A program made the translations under genes and the position numbers. Shown here one piece after another: positions 52,451 to 62,062 of a stretch of DNA of 64,000 nt. The notes below the pieces were generated by a model. That model searched no databases, had not been told where the DNA came from, and saw nothing but the letters and a program-made list of their open reading frames with translations. The stretch is taken from the NCBI RefSeq assembly GCF_000820165.1, contig NZ_CDDD01000069.1, forward strand, positions 22,313 through 86,312, given 5' to 3'. Each line of letters starts with the position of its first letter. Positions within the stretch are counted from its first letter, which is position 1. Source of the DNA: Aeromonas taiwanensis (GTDB lineage Bacteria > Pseudomonadota > Gammaproteobacteria > Enterobacterales > Aeromonadaceae).

Positions 52451-52870
52451 ATGAAACGAGGCAAGCTGCTCAATGCTCCCCTGAGTGCCCTGGTGGCCCG
52501 AATGGGTCACACCGACGAGATCACCGTCTGCGACGCGGGCCTGCCCATCCCGGCCGGCCCCGAGCGCATCGATCTGGCGCTGATGGCGGGCACCCCCAGC
52601 CTCACCACTGTGCTGACCGCCCTGCTCACTGACCTGGTGGTGGAGAAGGTGATCATGGCGAGCGAGATCCGGGAGATCAGCCCCGACGCCCACCAGGCTT
52701 TGGTGGATCAGATAGAGGCCCACGCCCAGGCACAGGGCAAGCCCATTGCCATCGAATACTGCCTGCACGAGGCGTTCAAGGCCCGCTCCCACCAGAGCAA
52801 GGCCATCGTGCGCAGCGGCGAGGTCACCCCCTACGCCAACCTGATCCTCTGCGCCGGCGTGGCGTTCTAA
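52451..52870 (+). CDS. rbsD: D-ribose pyranase RbsD
   Basis: 139 aa. Converts beta-pyranose and beta-furanose forms of ribose so that RbsK can act. Conserved features: KRGKLLNAPLSALVARMGHTDEI with the catalytic His near residue 20, CDAGLPIP, and the C-terminal GEVTPYANLILCAGVAF. First gene of rbsDACBKR. Confidence 0.96.
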   Translation: MKRGKLLNAPLSALVARMGHTDEITVCDAGLPIPAGPERIDLALMAGTPSLTTVLTALLTDLVVEKVIMASEIREISPDAHQALVDQIEAHAQAQGKPIAIEYCLHEAFKARSHQSKAIVRSGEVTPYANLILCAGVAF

Positions 52871-52888
52871 GCCTTGAAGGAATCAGCC

Positions 52889-54412
52889 ATGAGTACAACC
52901 CCCTCGCCCATTCTGTCGCTCAGCGGGATCGTCAAGACCTTCCCCGGCGTGCGGGCGCTCGATGAGGCAGGCCTCAAGGTCTACCCGGGCCAGGTGATGG
53001 CCCTGCTCGGCGAAAACGGCGCCGGCAAGTCCACCCTGATGAAGGTGCTGACCGGCATCTATCAGGCCGACAGCGGCACCATCAGCTATCGCGGCCAGCC
53101 GGTCCACTTCAAGGGACCGCGCGACTCCCAGGATCAGGGGATCAGCATCATCCACCAGGAGCTGAACCTGCTGCCGGAATTGTCGATTGCCGCCAACATC
53201 TTCCTCGGCCGCGAGCCGCGCACCCGCTTTGGGAGCATCGACCACAAGCAGCTGCGCGAGCGGGCCAGTGGCCTCCTGGCGCGCCTCGGGGTCAAGCACG
53301 GGCCGGACACTCGGCTCGGGGATCTCTCCATCGGCGAGCAGCAGATGGTGGAGATCGCCAAGGCGCTGTCGTTCGATGCCAGCGTCATCATCATGGACGA
53401 ACCCACCGATGCCCTGACCGACACCGAAACCGAGCAGCTCTTCAAGGTCATCCGCGAGCTGCGCGAGCAGGGCTGCGGCATCGTCTACATCTCCCACCGC
53501 CTGAAGGAGATCTTCGAGATCTGCGATCGGGTCACCGTGCTGCGGGACGGCAAGTGGATTGGCGAGCAGGCGGTAAGCGATCTCGACGAAGACAGGATCA
53601 TCGAGATGATGGTGGGTCGCAGGCTGGAGGAGCAGTACCCGCGCCTGGTGCGCGAGCTCGGCCCGGTCAGCCTGCAGGTAAAAGACCTGGCCGGCCCCGG
53701 CGTGCGAGGGGTGAGCTTCTCCCTGCGCCAGGGGGAGATCCTGGGCTTCAGCGGCCTCATGGGCTCAGGGCGCACCGAGCTGATGAAGCTCATCTACGGT
53801 GCAAGCCCCATCAGTGCCGGCCAGGTGACCGTGGATGGCCATGCCCTGGCCCCCAAGGGACCGGCCGATGGCCTGGCCGCCGGCATCGCCTACATCTCCG
53901 AGGATCGCAAGGGTGACGGCCTGGTGCTGGAGCTCTCGGTGCGGGAGAACATGAGCCTGTGCGCCCTCGGCGAGTTCATCCGCGGCGGCAAGATTGACGG
54001 CCAGGCCGAACGCCAGGCGGTGGGCGACTACGTACGCCTGTTCAACATCAAGACCCCGAGTCAGGACCAGCTCATCAAGCTGCTCTCGGGCGGCAACCAG
54101 CAGAAGGTGGCCATCGCCAAGGGGCTGCTGACAAGGCCCAAGGTCCTCATCCTGGACGAGCCGACTCGCGGCGTGGACGTGGGCGCCAAGAAGGAGATCT
54201 ACCAGCTCATCAACCAGTTCAAGAAGGAGGGGATGAGCATCATCCTGGTCTCCTCCGAGATGCCGGAAGTACTCGGCATGAGTGACCGCATCCTGGTGAT
54301 GCACGAAGGGCGCATCAGCGCAGAGTTCAATACCCGGGACGCCAATCAGGAGAAACTGATGGCGGCCGCCGTCGGTAAACAGTGGCAAGCAGAGCAAGAG
54401 GCAGCACAATGA
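52889..54412 (+). CDS. rbsA: Ribose ABC transporter ATPase RbsA
   Basis: 507 aa with two ABC domains energising ribose import. The first domain has Walker [13 protein letters not shown] and signature [11 protein letters not shown]; the second has a degenerate Walker A region ([13 protein letters not shown]) and LSGGNQQKV, as is normal for sugar CUT2 ATPases. ATG 52889 follows AAGG; the stop overlaps rbsC by four bases (ATGA). Confidence 0.96.
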   Translation: MSTTPSPILSLSGIVKTFPGVRALDEAGLKVYPGQVMALLGENGAGKSTLMKVLTGIYQADSGTISYRGQPVHFKGPRDSQDQGISIIHQELNLLPELSIAANIFLGREPRTRFGSIDHKQLRERASGLLARLGVKHGPDTRLGDLSIGEQQMVEIAKALSFDASVIIMDEPTDALTDTETEQLFKVIRELREQGCGIVYISHRLKEIFEICDRVTVLRDGKWIGEQAVSDLDEDRIIEMMVGRRLEEQYPRLVRELGPVSLQVKDLAGPGVRGVSFSLRQGEILGFSGLMGSGRTELMKLIYGASPISAGQVTVDGHALAPKGPADGLAAGIAYISEDRKGDGLVLELSVRENMSLCALGEFIRGGKIDGQAERQAVGDYVRLFNIKTPSQDQLIKLLSGGNQQKVAIAKGLLTRPKVLILDEPTRGVDVGAKKEIYQLINQFKKEGMSIILVSSEMPEVLGMSDRILVMHEGRISAEFNTRDANQEKLMAAAVGKQWQAEQEAAQ

Positions 54413-55377
54413 CAACCCAAACCCTTCCCCGCCGCGGCATCATGAGCAAGGCCTGGTGGATCGAGAACAAGTCCCTGGTGGCCCTGCTGGTGCTGATCGG
54501 CGTGGTCTCCTTCCTGAGTCCGAACTTCTTCACCGCCGACAATCTGCTCAACATCCTGCGCCAGACCTCGGTCAACGCCATCATGGCGGTCGGCATGACG
54601 CTGGTCATCCTCACCGCCGGCATCGATCTGTCGGTCGGCTCGGTGCTGGCCCTGTGCGGCGCTCTGGCCGCCAGCATGGTCGCCATGGAGCTGCCCATCA
54701 TGCTGGTGATCCCTCTCACCCTGGGGGCCGGTGCCCTGCTCGGCGGCGTCAGCGGCCTCATCATCGCCAAGGGCAAGGTGCAGGCCTTCATCGCCACCCT
54801 GGTCACCATGACCGCCCTGCGCGGCATCACCATGGTCTACACCGAGGGGCGCCCCATCTCCACCGGCTTCAGTGACGGCGCCGATCACTTCGCCTGGATA
54901 GGGACCGGCTACCTGTTCGGCCTGCCGGTGCCCATCTGGCTGATGGCCATCGTCTTCCTGCTCGCCTGGTACCTGCTCAACCACACCCGTCTGGGCCGCT
55001 ACATCTATGCCCTGGGCGGCAACGAATCGGCCACCCGCCTCTCCGGTATCAATGTGGACCGGGTCAAGCTCGCGGTATATGGTCTGTGCGGTGCCCTCTC
55101 CGCCCTGGCCGGCCTCATCGTCACCTCCCGCCTCTCCTCGGCCCAGCCGACCGCGGGCATGGGGTACGAGCTGGATGCCATCGCCGCCGTCGTGCTGGGA
55201 GGCACCAGCCTGATGGGGGGCAAGGGCCGCATCATGGGGACGCTGATCGGTGCCCTCATCATCGGCTTCCTCAACAACGCCCTCAACCTGCTCGACGTAA
55301 GCTCCTATTACCAGATGATCGCCAAGGCCAGCGTGATTTTGCTCGCCGTGATGATCGATAACAAAAGCAACCGTTAA
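54409..55377 (+). CDS. rbsC: Ribose ABC transporter permease RbsC
   Basis: 322 aa inner-membrane permease with about ten helices. Motifs of CUT2 permeases: [21 protein letters not shown], a coupling region [14 protein letters not shown], and [14 protein letters not shown] [14 protein letters not shown]. Translation is coupled to rbsA by the ATGA overlap. Confidence 0.96.
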   Translation: MTTQTLPRRGIMSKAWWIENKSLVALLVLIGVVSFLSPNFFTADNLLNILRQTSVNAIMAVGMTLVILTAGIDLSVGSVLALCGALAASMVAMELPIMLVIPLTLGAGALLGGVSGLIIAKGKVQAFIATLVTMTALRGITMVYTEGRPISTGFSDGADHFAWIGTGYLFGLPVPIWLMAIVFLLAWYLLNHTRLGRYIYALGGNESATRLSGINVDRVKLAVYGLCGALSALAGLIVTSRLSSAQPTAGMGYELDAIAAVVLGGTSLMGGKGRIMGTLIGALIIGFLNNALNLLDVSSYYQMIAKASVILLAVMIDNKSNR

Positions 55378-55404
55378 CAAGCCACGCCACACACAAGGAA
55401 TGAA

Positions 55405-56283
55405 ATGATGAAAAAGCTCAATACCCTGCTCGCCGCCGCCATCATGTCCGTGCTGGGCACCGCCCAGGCCGCCGATCACACCCTGGCGATGGTGGTCTCC
55501 ACCCTCAACAACCCCTTCTTCGTGACCATGAAGGAGGGGGCCGAAGCCAAGGCCAAGGAGCTGGGCTACGACCTGGTGGTACTGGACTCCCAGAATGACC
55601 CGGCCAAGGAGCTCTCCAACGTGGAAGATCTCACCGTGCGCAAGGTAGGCGCCATCCTGATCAACCCGACCGACTCCGAAGCCGTGGGCAACGCCATCCG
55701 CCTGGCCAACAAGGCCAGCATCCCGGTGCTGACCCTGGACCGCGGCGCGGCGCAGGGTGAGGTCAAGGCCCACATCGCCTCCGACAACGTGGCCGGTGGC
55801 AAGCTGGCTGGCGACTTCATCGCCGAGAAGCTGGGCAGCGGCGCCAAGGTGATCCAGCTCGAAGGGATCGCCGGTACCTCCGCCGCCCGCGACCGCGGCG
55901 AAGGCTTCGCCCTGGCGGTCACCGCCAACAAGCTGCAGGTGCTGGCCTCCCAGCCCGCCGACTTTGACCGCACCAAGGGTCTGAACGTCATGGAGAACCT
56001 GCTGGCCGCCCATCCGACCGCGCAGGCCGTGTTCGCCCAGAACGACGAGATGGCGCTGGGCGCCATCCGCGCCGTACAGGCCGCCGGCAAAGAAGTGATG
56101 ATCGTCGGCTTCGACGGCACCGACGATGGCAAGGCTGCCGTGGCCAAGGGTAAACTGGCCGCCACCGTGGCCCAGCAACCGGCCCTGATCGGTGCCATCG
56201 GTGTGGAAACCGCCGACAAGGTGCTCAAGGGCCAGGCCGTAGATCAGTCCATCCCGGTCCCGCTGCAAATCGTCAGCAAGTAA
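55405..56283 (+). CDS. rbsB: Ribose-binding periplasmic protein RbsB
   Basis: 292 aa. Signal peptide (about 1-23, [19 protein letters not shown]), then a two-lobe type I periplasmic binding fold. Ribose-contact regions include [18 protein letters not shown] and NDEMALGA. A hairpin without a T run follows the stop, probably protecting the message of this abundant protein. Confidence 0.97.
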   Translation: MMKKLNTLLAAAIMSVLGTAQAADHTLAMVVSTLNNPFFVTMKEGAEAKAKELGYDLVVLDSQNDPAKELSNVEDLTVRKVGAILINPTDSEAVGNAIRLANKASIPVLTLDRGAAQGEVKAHIASDNVAGGKLAGDFIAEKLGSGAKVIQLEGIAGTSAARDRGEGFALAVTANKLQVLASQPADFDRTKGLNVMENLLAAHPTAQAVFAQNDEMALGAIRAVQAAGKEVMIVGFDGTDDGKAAVAKGKLAATVAQQPALIGAIGVETADKVLKGQAVDQSIPVPLQIVSK

Positions 56284-56289
56284 GCGCGA

Positions 56290-56309
56290 GGGGGAGGTTC
56301 GCCTCCCCC
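56290..56309 (+). other. Intercistronic hairpin between rbsB and rbsK
   Basis: GGGGGAGG (56290-56297), tetraloop TTCG, CCTCCCCC (56302-56309). Only three T follow after a C, so it is more likely an mRNA-stabilising stem (UUCG-capped) than a full terminator. Confidence 0.7.
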
Positions 56310-56377
56310 CTTTCTCCATCAGAGCCTCCCGGCCTGGGCCCACTCAGGCCAGGATGTTCTCAACAAGGGTGATAGGA

Positions 56378-57310
56378 ATGAATCGTCTCGTAGTCCTCGG
56401 CAGCGTGAATGCGGATCATGTGCTGCGCGTCCCCCACTTCCCCCGCCCCGGTGAAACCCTGACCGGCCACAGCTATCAGGTCGTGCCAGGCGGCAAGGGT
56501 GCCAATCAGGCGGTGGCCGCCGCCCGGTTGGGTGCAGAAGTCTCCTTTATCGCCCGCATCGGTGATGATGCCATCGGCCACCAGATGAAAACCGGGTTTG
56601 CCAACGACGGCATCGATGTCAGCGCCGTCGAACTCGACCCCAGGCTCCCCACCGGCATCGCCATCATCTATGTGAGCGACGAGGGGGAGAACAGCATCGG
56701 CATCTCCGCCGAAGCCAATGGCGCCCTCTCCCCGGCCGTGGTCAAGGGCCACGAGACCATGATCGCCAACGCCCACACCCTGCTGCTGCAGCTGGAAGTC
56801 CCCCTCGAGAGCGTGCAGGAAGCGGCTCGCCTGGCCAGATCCCACGGCACCCGGGTGGTGCTGAACCCGGCCCCCGCCCGGCCCCTGTCGGCCGAGTTGC
56901 TGGGGCTGGTGGACCTCATCACGCCCAACCAGACCGAGGCCGAGCTGCTGACCGGCATCAAGGTCACGGACGAAGCCAGCGCCCGGGAAGCGGCCAAACG
57001 CTTCCACGAGATGGGGATTACGGACGTGATGATCACCCTGGGCTCCCAGGGCGTCTATTGCAGCAACGGGAAACAGCAACAGCTCATTCCAGGCTTTCGG
57101 GTCAAGGCGGTGGACACCACGGCCGCGGGGGATACCTTCAACGGCGCCCTGCTGGCGGCAGAGCTCGCCGGCGCCGACTTCCACGACGCGGTGCGCTTCG
57201 CCCACGGCGCGGCGGCGCTCTCGGTAACCCGTTTCGGTGCCCAGAGTTCCATCCCGGGCAAGCAGGAGGTCGATGCCTTCCTCCAGGACCAAGCGGCGCA
57301 GGGGCACTGA
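56378..57310 (+). CDS. rbsK: Ribokinase RbsK
   Basis: 310 aa PfkB-family kinase that makes ribose 5-phosphate. Motifs: GSVNADHVLRV, VPGGKGANQAVAAARLG, and the catalytic DTTAAGDTFNGAL with the base Asp. ATG 56378 follows GATAGGA. The stop overlaps the rbsR ATG by one base. Confidence 0.96.
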   Translation: MNRLVVLGSVNADHVLRVPHFPRPGETLTGHSYQVVPGGKGANQAVAAARLGAEVSFIARIGDDAIGHQMKTGFANDGIDVSAVELDPRLPTGIAIIYVSDEGENSIGISAEANGALSPAVVKGHETMIANAHTLLLQLEVPLESVQEAARLARSHGTRVVLNPAPARPLSAELLGLVDLITPNQTEAELLTGIKVTDEASAREAAKRFHEMGITDVMITLGSQGVYCSNGKQQQLIPGFRVKAVDTTAAGDTFNGALLAAELAGADFHDAVRFAHGAAALSVTRFGAQSSIPGKQEVDAFLQDQAAQGH

Positions 57311-58329
57311 TGGCCAATATCAAGGAGGTGGCGGCGCGGGCGGGGGTCTCCACCACCACCGTCTCCCACGTCATCAACGAGACCCGTTTCGTCGCCGAGG
57401 AGACCCGGGAGCGGGTCTTCGCCGCCATGCGTGACCTCAACTATGCCCCGAGCCTGGTGGCCCGCAGCCTCAAGGTGAAGGAGACCCACAGTATCGGCAT
57501 GCTGGTCACCACTTCCAGCAACCCCTTCTTCGCCGAAGTGGTGCGCGGGGTGGAGCGCTACTGCTTCGAGCAGGGCTACAACCTGATGCTGGGCAACACG
57601 GAGGGACAGGTAGAAACCGCCCTCTCCTACCTCAGGATGATGCTCAGAAAACGGGTGGATGGCCTGCTCATCATGTGCAGCGAGGGGCAGCAGGAGATGT
57701 TCAACCAGCTCGCCTGGCTCAAGAGCCTGCCGGTGGTGGTAATGGACTGGGGCATGGAGAATGGCGAGGTGGATCTCATCGCCGACAACTCCCACCGCGG
57801 CGGCTACCTGGCGACCCGCCACCTGCTGGCGCTGGGTCACACCGCCATCGGCTGCATCACGGGCCCCCAGCGTCGGGCCCCCGCCAACCAGCGCCAGGCA
57901 GGCTTCGAGCAGGCGATGCAGGAGGCGGAGCTCAGTGTCAATCCGGCCTGGGTCCAGGAGGGAGACTTCGACTGTGCCAGCGGCGCCGCCGCCATGACGC
58001 GTCTGCTGGCACTGCCCGAGCGCCCCACCGCCCTCTTCGTCTGCAATGACATGATGGCCATGGGGGTCATCAGCGCCGCCCATCGCGCCGGGCTCGTCAT
58101 CCCCCGGGATCTCTCTCTGGTCGGCTATGACAACGTGGCTCTGGCCCAGTACATGTCGCCCGCCCTGACCACGGTCAACCAGCCCAAGGAGGAGCTAGGC
58201 CGCCTCGCCGTCACCCGGCTGCTGGCCCGCATCAACGGCGAGCAGATAGACAATCGCCGGATCACCGTGGAGCCGGATCTGGTGATCAGAGACTCCTGCG
58301 CTCCCCTTCCCCCGGCCCCCGCAGCCTGA
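57310..58329 (+). CDS. rbsR: Ribose operon repressor RbsR (LacI family)
   Basis: 339 aa. N-terminal HTH (about 2-25: ANIKEVAARAGVSTTTVSHVIN) and hinge, then a periplasmic-binding-protein-like effector domain. It should bind the CG-centred palindromes at 52381-52405 and release on ribose. Co-transcribed at the end of the operon it controls, as in E. coli. Confidence 0.95.
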   Translation: MANIKEVAARAGVSTTTVSHVINETRFVAEETRERVFAAMRDLNYAPSLVARSLKVKETHSIGMLVTTSSNPFFAEVVRGVERYCFEQGYNLMLGNTEGQVETALSYLRMMLRKRVDGLLIMCSEGQQEMFNQLAWLKSLPVVVMDWGMENGEVDLIADNSHRGGYLATRHLLALGHTAIGCITGPQRRAPANQRQAGFEQAMQEAELSVNPAWVQEGDFDCASGAAAMTRLLALPERPTALFVCNDMMAMGVISAAHRAGLVIPRDLSLVGYDNVALAQYMSPALTTVNQPKEELGRLAVTRLLARINGEQIDNRRITVEPDLVIRDSCAPLPPAPAA

Positions 58330-58341
58330 TCCACGAACACG

Positions 58342-58368
58342 AAAAGGGCGGCTCGGGCCGCCCTTTTT
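58342..58368. terminator. Bidirectional terminator after rbsR
   Basis: AAAAGGGCGGC (58342-58352), loop TCGG, GCCGCCCTTTT (58357-58367), flanked by A and T runs. It serves rbsR and the convergent cyclase gene. Confidence 0.9.
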
Positions 58369-58383
58369 CGTCTTATCTGCCCG

Positions 58384-60042
58384 TCAACGGGGCTCTTGCT
58401 GCTTGCGCCTGTCGCCCAGCTCCGCCGCGCCCAGGCGGCTCAGGCGTCGCAGCCCCAGCTGTCTGGCCAGGGGCTGCAGCAGGGCGTCGTGATCCGAGGG
58501 GTCCGGCAACCAGTAACGAACCGGCCAGCCCGCCCGCAACAGGGTGGGTACACGGCTGCCGAGCTCGCACAGCGCCAGCACGCAGTCATGCCGGCGCACC
58601 GTCTCGAGCAGGGCGGCATCCTCCACCAGGGTGGGCAGGGCCAGGATCAGCGCTCCGGGGGGCAAGGGTGGCAGGGAGGCCAGCACGTGGACCAGTTGCG
58701 ACGGCTGGTTCAGTTCCAGCAGCAGGGGCTGCCGATGAGCCTCTTCCAGCAGCAGCCTGGCCATCACGGGACCCAGCACGCCGCGCTCCTGCATCCAGCC
58801 CACGTCGCACGCCTGCTGTCCTACCTGCCAACGCGCGCTGATGGCCGTCACCATCTCCCCCCGCTCGTCCTTCAGGGTTTCGCACACCGTCTCCAGGGGC
58901 GAAGGCGCGGCGCCCCCCAGCCACTCCCGCAACTGGTGCAACTGCCGCTGGTTCATGCTGAGGGCAGCCTTCATCGACGCCTGGTACCAGACCAGGGTCT
59001 CATTGTCCCGTTTGGCGTGGTTCAGGGCCAGGATGGCCTGCTCCAGCAACTGCTCGGCATCCGCCTCCTCCTCGGCCCTGGCGACCCCGAAACGGCAGGC
59101 GAGATCGAAGCGACTCTCCCGGGTCACGAATTCGAACTGCAACAACGCCACCATGGCCGCCATGCGGGCGTCGAGATCACCGGGTTCGGTGGTCAGCACC
59201 ACGGCGAACTCGTCCCCTCCCAGCCGGTAGGCGTGACCGGGATAGGCTTGCCGCAACCTGGCAGCAACCGCCTGCAGCAGGCGATCACCGACCTGGTAGC
59301 CGAGCAGATCATTGACCTGTTTGAACCGCTTCAGATCGAGCACAGCCAGAGCCTGGACCTTGCCGCGCAGCAGGGAGGGTTTGAGCTGCCCCTGCAGGGC
59401 CCGGCGGTTGCCGAGCCGGGTCATGGGGTCCAGCAGGGAGAGGCGGCGATTATGCAGGTTGGTGCGGATCAGGGCAAAGACCAGTATCCCCCCCATGATC
59501 AACAGGATGAGCTGCCAGATCTGGATCCAGAACAGGCTCTGGCGCAGCTGGTTGAGCGACGCCTCCCGCTCCTGGCCGGAGAGGATCTGATCCCCTATCA
59601 GCTCCACCTGGCGGGTGAGACCGGCAATCCTGGCCAGCGACTGGTCGAGGGCCTTCCCCTCTTGCAGCGCGCCGGCCTGGATCTGGGGGTCCAGCGCCTT
59701 GACCTCGGCAAACAGACTGGTCAGTACCTCGCCCAAGCCATGGCGGGAGCGGGCATCCGCCGTCTCCGAGCTGACCAGAAACACATCCAGCCGGTTCCAG
59801 AGCAGATCGTAATGCAGGCTCAGGGTCTCCATATCGAGTCCCCCGGCCCGATAGAGGCGCAGATCGTAGAGGAGGCGCTGGGACTCCTGCATCACCTGGC
59901 TGATGTTCCAGTGGATATTGCGATAGAACTTGTCGACGAGCTGTTCGTGGCGGCTCTGCAGCAGCAGGCCCCAGACGGATGAGAACAGAAACAGCAGGGA
60001 GATGGCTGCAAGCAGCAGGTTGTGGCGCTGTCGACGGCTCAC
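58384..60042 (-). CDS. Membrane diguanylate cyclase with degenerate EAL-like C-terminus
   Basis: 552 aa. Two transmembrane helices (about 7-25 and 180-200) flank a periplasmic helical sensor region. The GGDEF domain (about 205-365) has an intact RLGGDEFAVVL, so c-di-GMP synthesis is likely; the RxxD inhibitory site is absent (YPGH in its place). The C-terminal 180 residues follow the EAL pattern, but ALILALPTL stands where the catalytic Glu should be and LALCELG where LALDDFG is expected, so it should not hydrolyse c-di-GMP. GTG 60042 overlaps the upstream gene by four bases (GTGA). Confidence 0.85.
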   Translation of the reverse strand: MSRRQRHNLLLAAISLLFLFSSVWGLLLQSRHEQLVDKFYRNIHWNISQVMQESQRLLYDLRLYRAGGLDMETLSLHYDLLWNRLDVFLVSSETADARSRHGLGEVLTSLFAEVKALDPQIQAGALQEGKALDQSLARIAGLTRQVELIGDQILSGQEREASLNQLRQSLFWIQIWQLILLIMGGILVFALIRTNLHNRRLSLLDPMTRLGNRRALQGQLKPSLLRGKVQALAVLDLKRFKQVNDLLGYQVGDRLLQAVAARLRQAYPGHAYRLGGDEFAVVLTTEPGDLDARMAAMVALLQFEFVTRESRFDLACRFGVARAEEEADAEQLLEQAILALNHAKRDNETLVWYQASMKAALSMNQRQLHQLREWLGGAAPSPLETVCETLKDERGEMVTAISARWQVGQQACDVGWMQERGVLGPVMARLLLEEAHRQPLLLELNQPSQLVHVLASLPPLPPGALILALPTLVEDAALLETVRRHDCVLALCELGSRVPTLLRAGWPVRYWLPDPSDHDALLQPLARQLGLRRLSRLGAAELGDRRKQQEPR

Positions 60043-60515
60043 TTGACGACCTCGATGCGGATCGTCTGCCAGACCATGTTGTTGTGGATGGTAGAGACAT
60101 CCATCTCGGGATGGGCCGAGAGGGGGATCAGCAGCCAGAGGGGGCCCTTGTTGCGCCGGGTGAGCGGCTTGTCATCCTGATAACGCACCAGGGTGAGCGG
60201 CACCTTGGCAAACAGGGAGAGATCGACCCGCTGCCGATAGCCGTTGAGCGCCACCACGTCGAGCAGGCTGGCATCGGCGACATGATGCGCCGCCAGCACA
60301 CTGGCCAGGGTCGGACCGCGGTAGCGGTGAACGCCGACAGTCCAGGGGGTAGCCGTCTCGAACTCGGCCTGGGGCAAGGCGGCCAGCGCCGCCTCATCGA
60401 GGAAGATCTCCTGCTTGTCAGGCAGGATCAATCGCAACAGGGGAGAAGCGGCCTCGGTGCCGAACGACATCAGCGCCAGGAGAAGAGAGAGGAACCCGTA
60501 TTGTCGAATCTTCAT
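60039..60515 (-). CDS. Periplasmic SUOX-fold (molybdopterin-binding-like) protein
   Basis: 158 aa from ATG 60515. Signal peptide (about 1-22, YGFLSLLLALMSFGTEA), then a domain like the oxidoreductase molybdopterin-binding fold: TPWTVGVHRYRGPTLASVL, DVVALNGYRQRV and GPLWLLIPL. It has no cysteine at all, so the usual Moco-ligating Cys is missing. It overlaps the cyclase gene by four bases, so the pair is translationally coupled; a ligand-sensing role for the cyclase is my inference. Confidence 0.75.
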   Translation of the reverse strand: MKIRQYGFLSLLLALMSFGTEAASPLLRLILPDKQEIFLDEAALAALPQAEFETATPWTVGVHRYRGPTLASVLAAHHVADASLLDVVALNGYRQRVDLSLFAKVPLTLVRYQDDKPLTRRNKGPLWLLIPLSAHPEMDVSTIHNNMVWQTIRIEVVK

Positions 60516-60598
60516 GATGGTCTTGCCAGTTGCACCCGAGTCTAAGGGCCAGTGTGGCGACTTCACCGGGTCAATGCAACCGTGCTCACTTTCAATCG

Positions 60599-61372
60599 TT
60601 ATGAACCACGCATTTCCATCCAGTTGTGACCATCGATCGGTTTGGGCTGGTGTACACCGCAGCTTTGCAGCAACTCGTCCACGAAGGCCGGTACCAGCAG
60701 GGAGGCCGGGCCATAACGCTTCTCGTCGAACTGGCTGCCCACTTCACTGGGTTCCAGATTGAGCTCCACTGTGTGGGCACCGTTCAGCCCCGCCTCATGC
60801 ACGAAGCCAGCGGCAGGATAGACGGCGCCAGAGGTACCGATGGAGATGAAGAGATCGCACTGGGCCAGAGCCGAGTAGATGCGATCCAGCCCCAGAGGCA
60901 TCTCGCCGAACCAGACCACGTGGGGGCGCAGCGGCTGGGGCAGCTGGCAGCAGGAGCAGAGCTCGTCCTGGTGAAGATCCCCGCGCCACTCGATCACCTG
61001 GCCCGACCCCGGGCAGCGGGCCTTGAGCAGCTCCCCGTGCATGTGGATGAGGTTCTTGCTGCCGGCGCTCTCGTGCAGGTTGTCGATGTTCTGGGTGATC
61101 AGGGTCACGCGTCCCGGCAACAGGCGCTCGAGGCGGGCCAGGGCATAGTGGGCAGGATTGGGATGGACCTCGTCCCGCTGCAACTGATGGCGTCTCGCGT
61201 TGTAGAAACGCTGCACCAGTTCGGGATCCCGTGCATAGCCCTCCGGGGTGGCCACATCCTCCACCCTGTGCTCCTCCCACAGGCCGTCGCAGGCCCGGAA
61301 CGTCTTGATACCGGACTCGGCAGAGATGCCGGCACCGGTGAGGATCACGATATGTTTGGCTGACTGCACCAT
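60599..61372 (-). CDS. cobB: NAD-dependent protein deacylase CobB (sirtuin)
   Basis: 257 aa class III sirtuin that removes acyl groups from lysines using NAD. Motifs: [28 protein letters not shown] with the catalytic His in IHMHGE, and four zinc cysteines (one in LKARCPGS, three in ELCSCCQL; the functional set needs structure). Tyr and Arg in YNARRHQL are the desuccinylase-type residues. The start is ATG 61372. Confidence 0.95.
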   Translation of the reverse strand: MVQSAKHIVILTGAGISAESGIKTFRACDGLWEEHRVEDVATPEGYARDPELVQRFYNARRHQLQRDEVHPNPAHYALARLERLLPGRVTLITQNIDNLHESAGSKNLIHMHGELLKARCPGSGQVIEWRGDLHQDELCSCCQLPQPLRPHVVWFGEMPLGLDRIYSALAQCDLFISIGTSGAVYPAAGFVHEAGLNGAHTVELNLEPSEVGSQFDEKRYGPASLLVPAFVDELLQSCGVHQPKPIDGHNWMEMRGS

Positions 61373-61444
61373 GGTTGTTCTCCTCCAACGGGTAACAGGC
61401 TGACCTTAGCACAGGAGCAAGGGACGGCACATTCGCCCTTGGTC

Positions 61445-62059
61445 TTAGGGCTGGGGAGGAAACCATCCTCGCAGGACGCCCAGATCCAGTCTGGCGAAGA
61501 CCATCTCCCGCCCCGTCACCAGGGTCAGCGGCAGCCCCAGCCCCTTCAGGAGCGACAGCATGGGGCGGTTCTGGCCGAGCACTTCGGCCGTCCACTCCCG
61601 TATCCCCTCCCCGTAAGCCAGCAGGGCCAGCGCCATCAGGATGCGCCGCCCGGCGCCGCGATGCTGGAAATGATCCGCCACTATGCAGGAAAACTCGGCC
61701 CTGTCCGGGTGCAGGCGCCGGCGCACGGACTGGGCCATGGCAAGCGGTGCCCCTTGTTCGTCGGTCAGCAGCAACCCTATCTGGGGTTCTCTGGGGTAGT
61801 CGAGAAAGAAGGCGAGCTGCTCGGCCGTCGCAGGCTGCTTGGCCCGCATGAAGCGCAGATAGACGCTCTGCTCGCTGAGCGCATCATAGGCTGCCCGGAT
61901 GGACTCGGGGTCGCTCCCCGCCAGCTCCCGCAGACGGCAGGGCACGCCGCCCACCTCCATCGCCATGGGCAGGGCGGCGCGCGAGGCGGGGGCCGTCCAG
62001 CCCGTCAGCCCCCGCACCAGACGCCCCTCGTCGAGGGGCCAGCAGAGGTAGCGCGGCAC
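61445..62059 (-). CDS. GNAT-family acetyltransferase
   Basis: 204 aa. The GNAT core occupies about residues 40-185, with an acetyl-CoA loop resembling Q/RxxGxG/A (QHRGAGRRIL). The N-terminal 40 residues are not typical of the family. It lies two bases after the response-regulator gene, so it is probably co-transcribed with it. Substrate unknown. Confidence 0.85.
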   Translation of the reverse strand: MPRYLCWPLDEGRLVRGLTGWTAPASRAALPMAMEVGGVPCRLRELAGSDPESIRAAYDALSEQSVYLRFMRAKQPATAEQLAFFLDYPREPQIGLLLTDEQGAPLAMAQSVRRRLHPDRAEFSCIVADHFQHRGAGRRILMALALLAYGEGIREWTAEVLGQNRPMLSLLKGLGLPLTLVTGREMVFARLDLGVLRGWFPPQP

Positions 62060-62062
62060 GGC

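Noticed and set aside
54346..56343. 665-codon frame antisense to rbsC and rbsB
   Set aside because: Shadow of two well-defined genes; Gly/His/Gln-rich with no domain.
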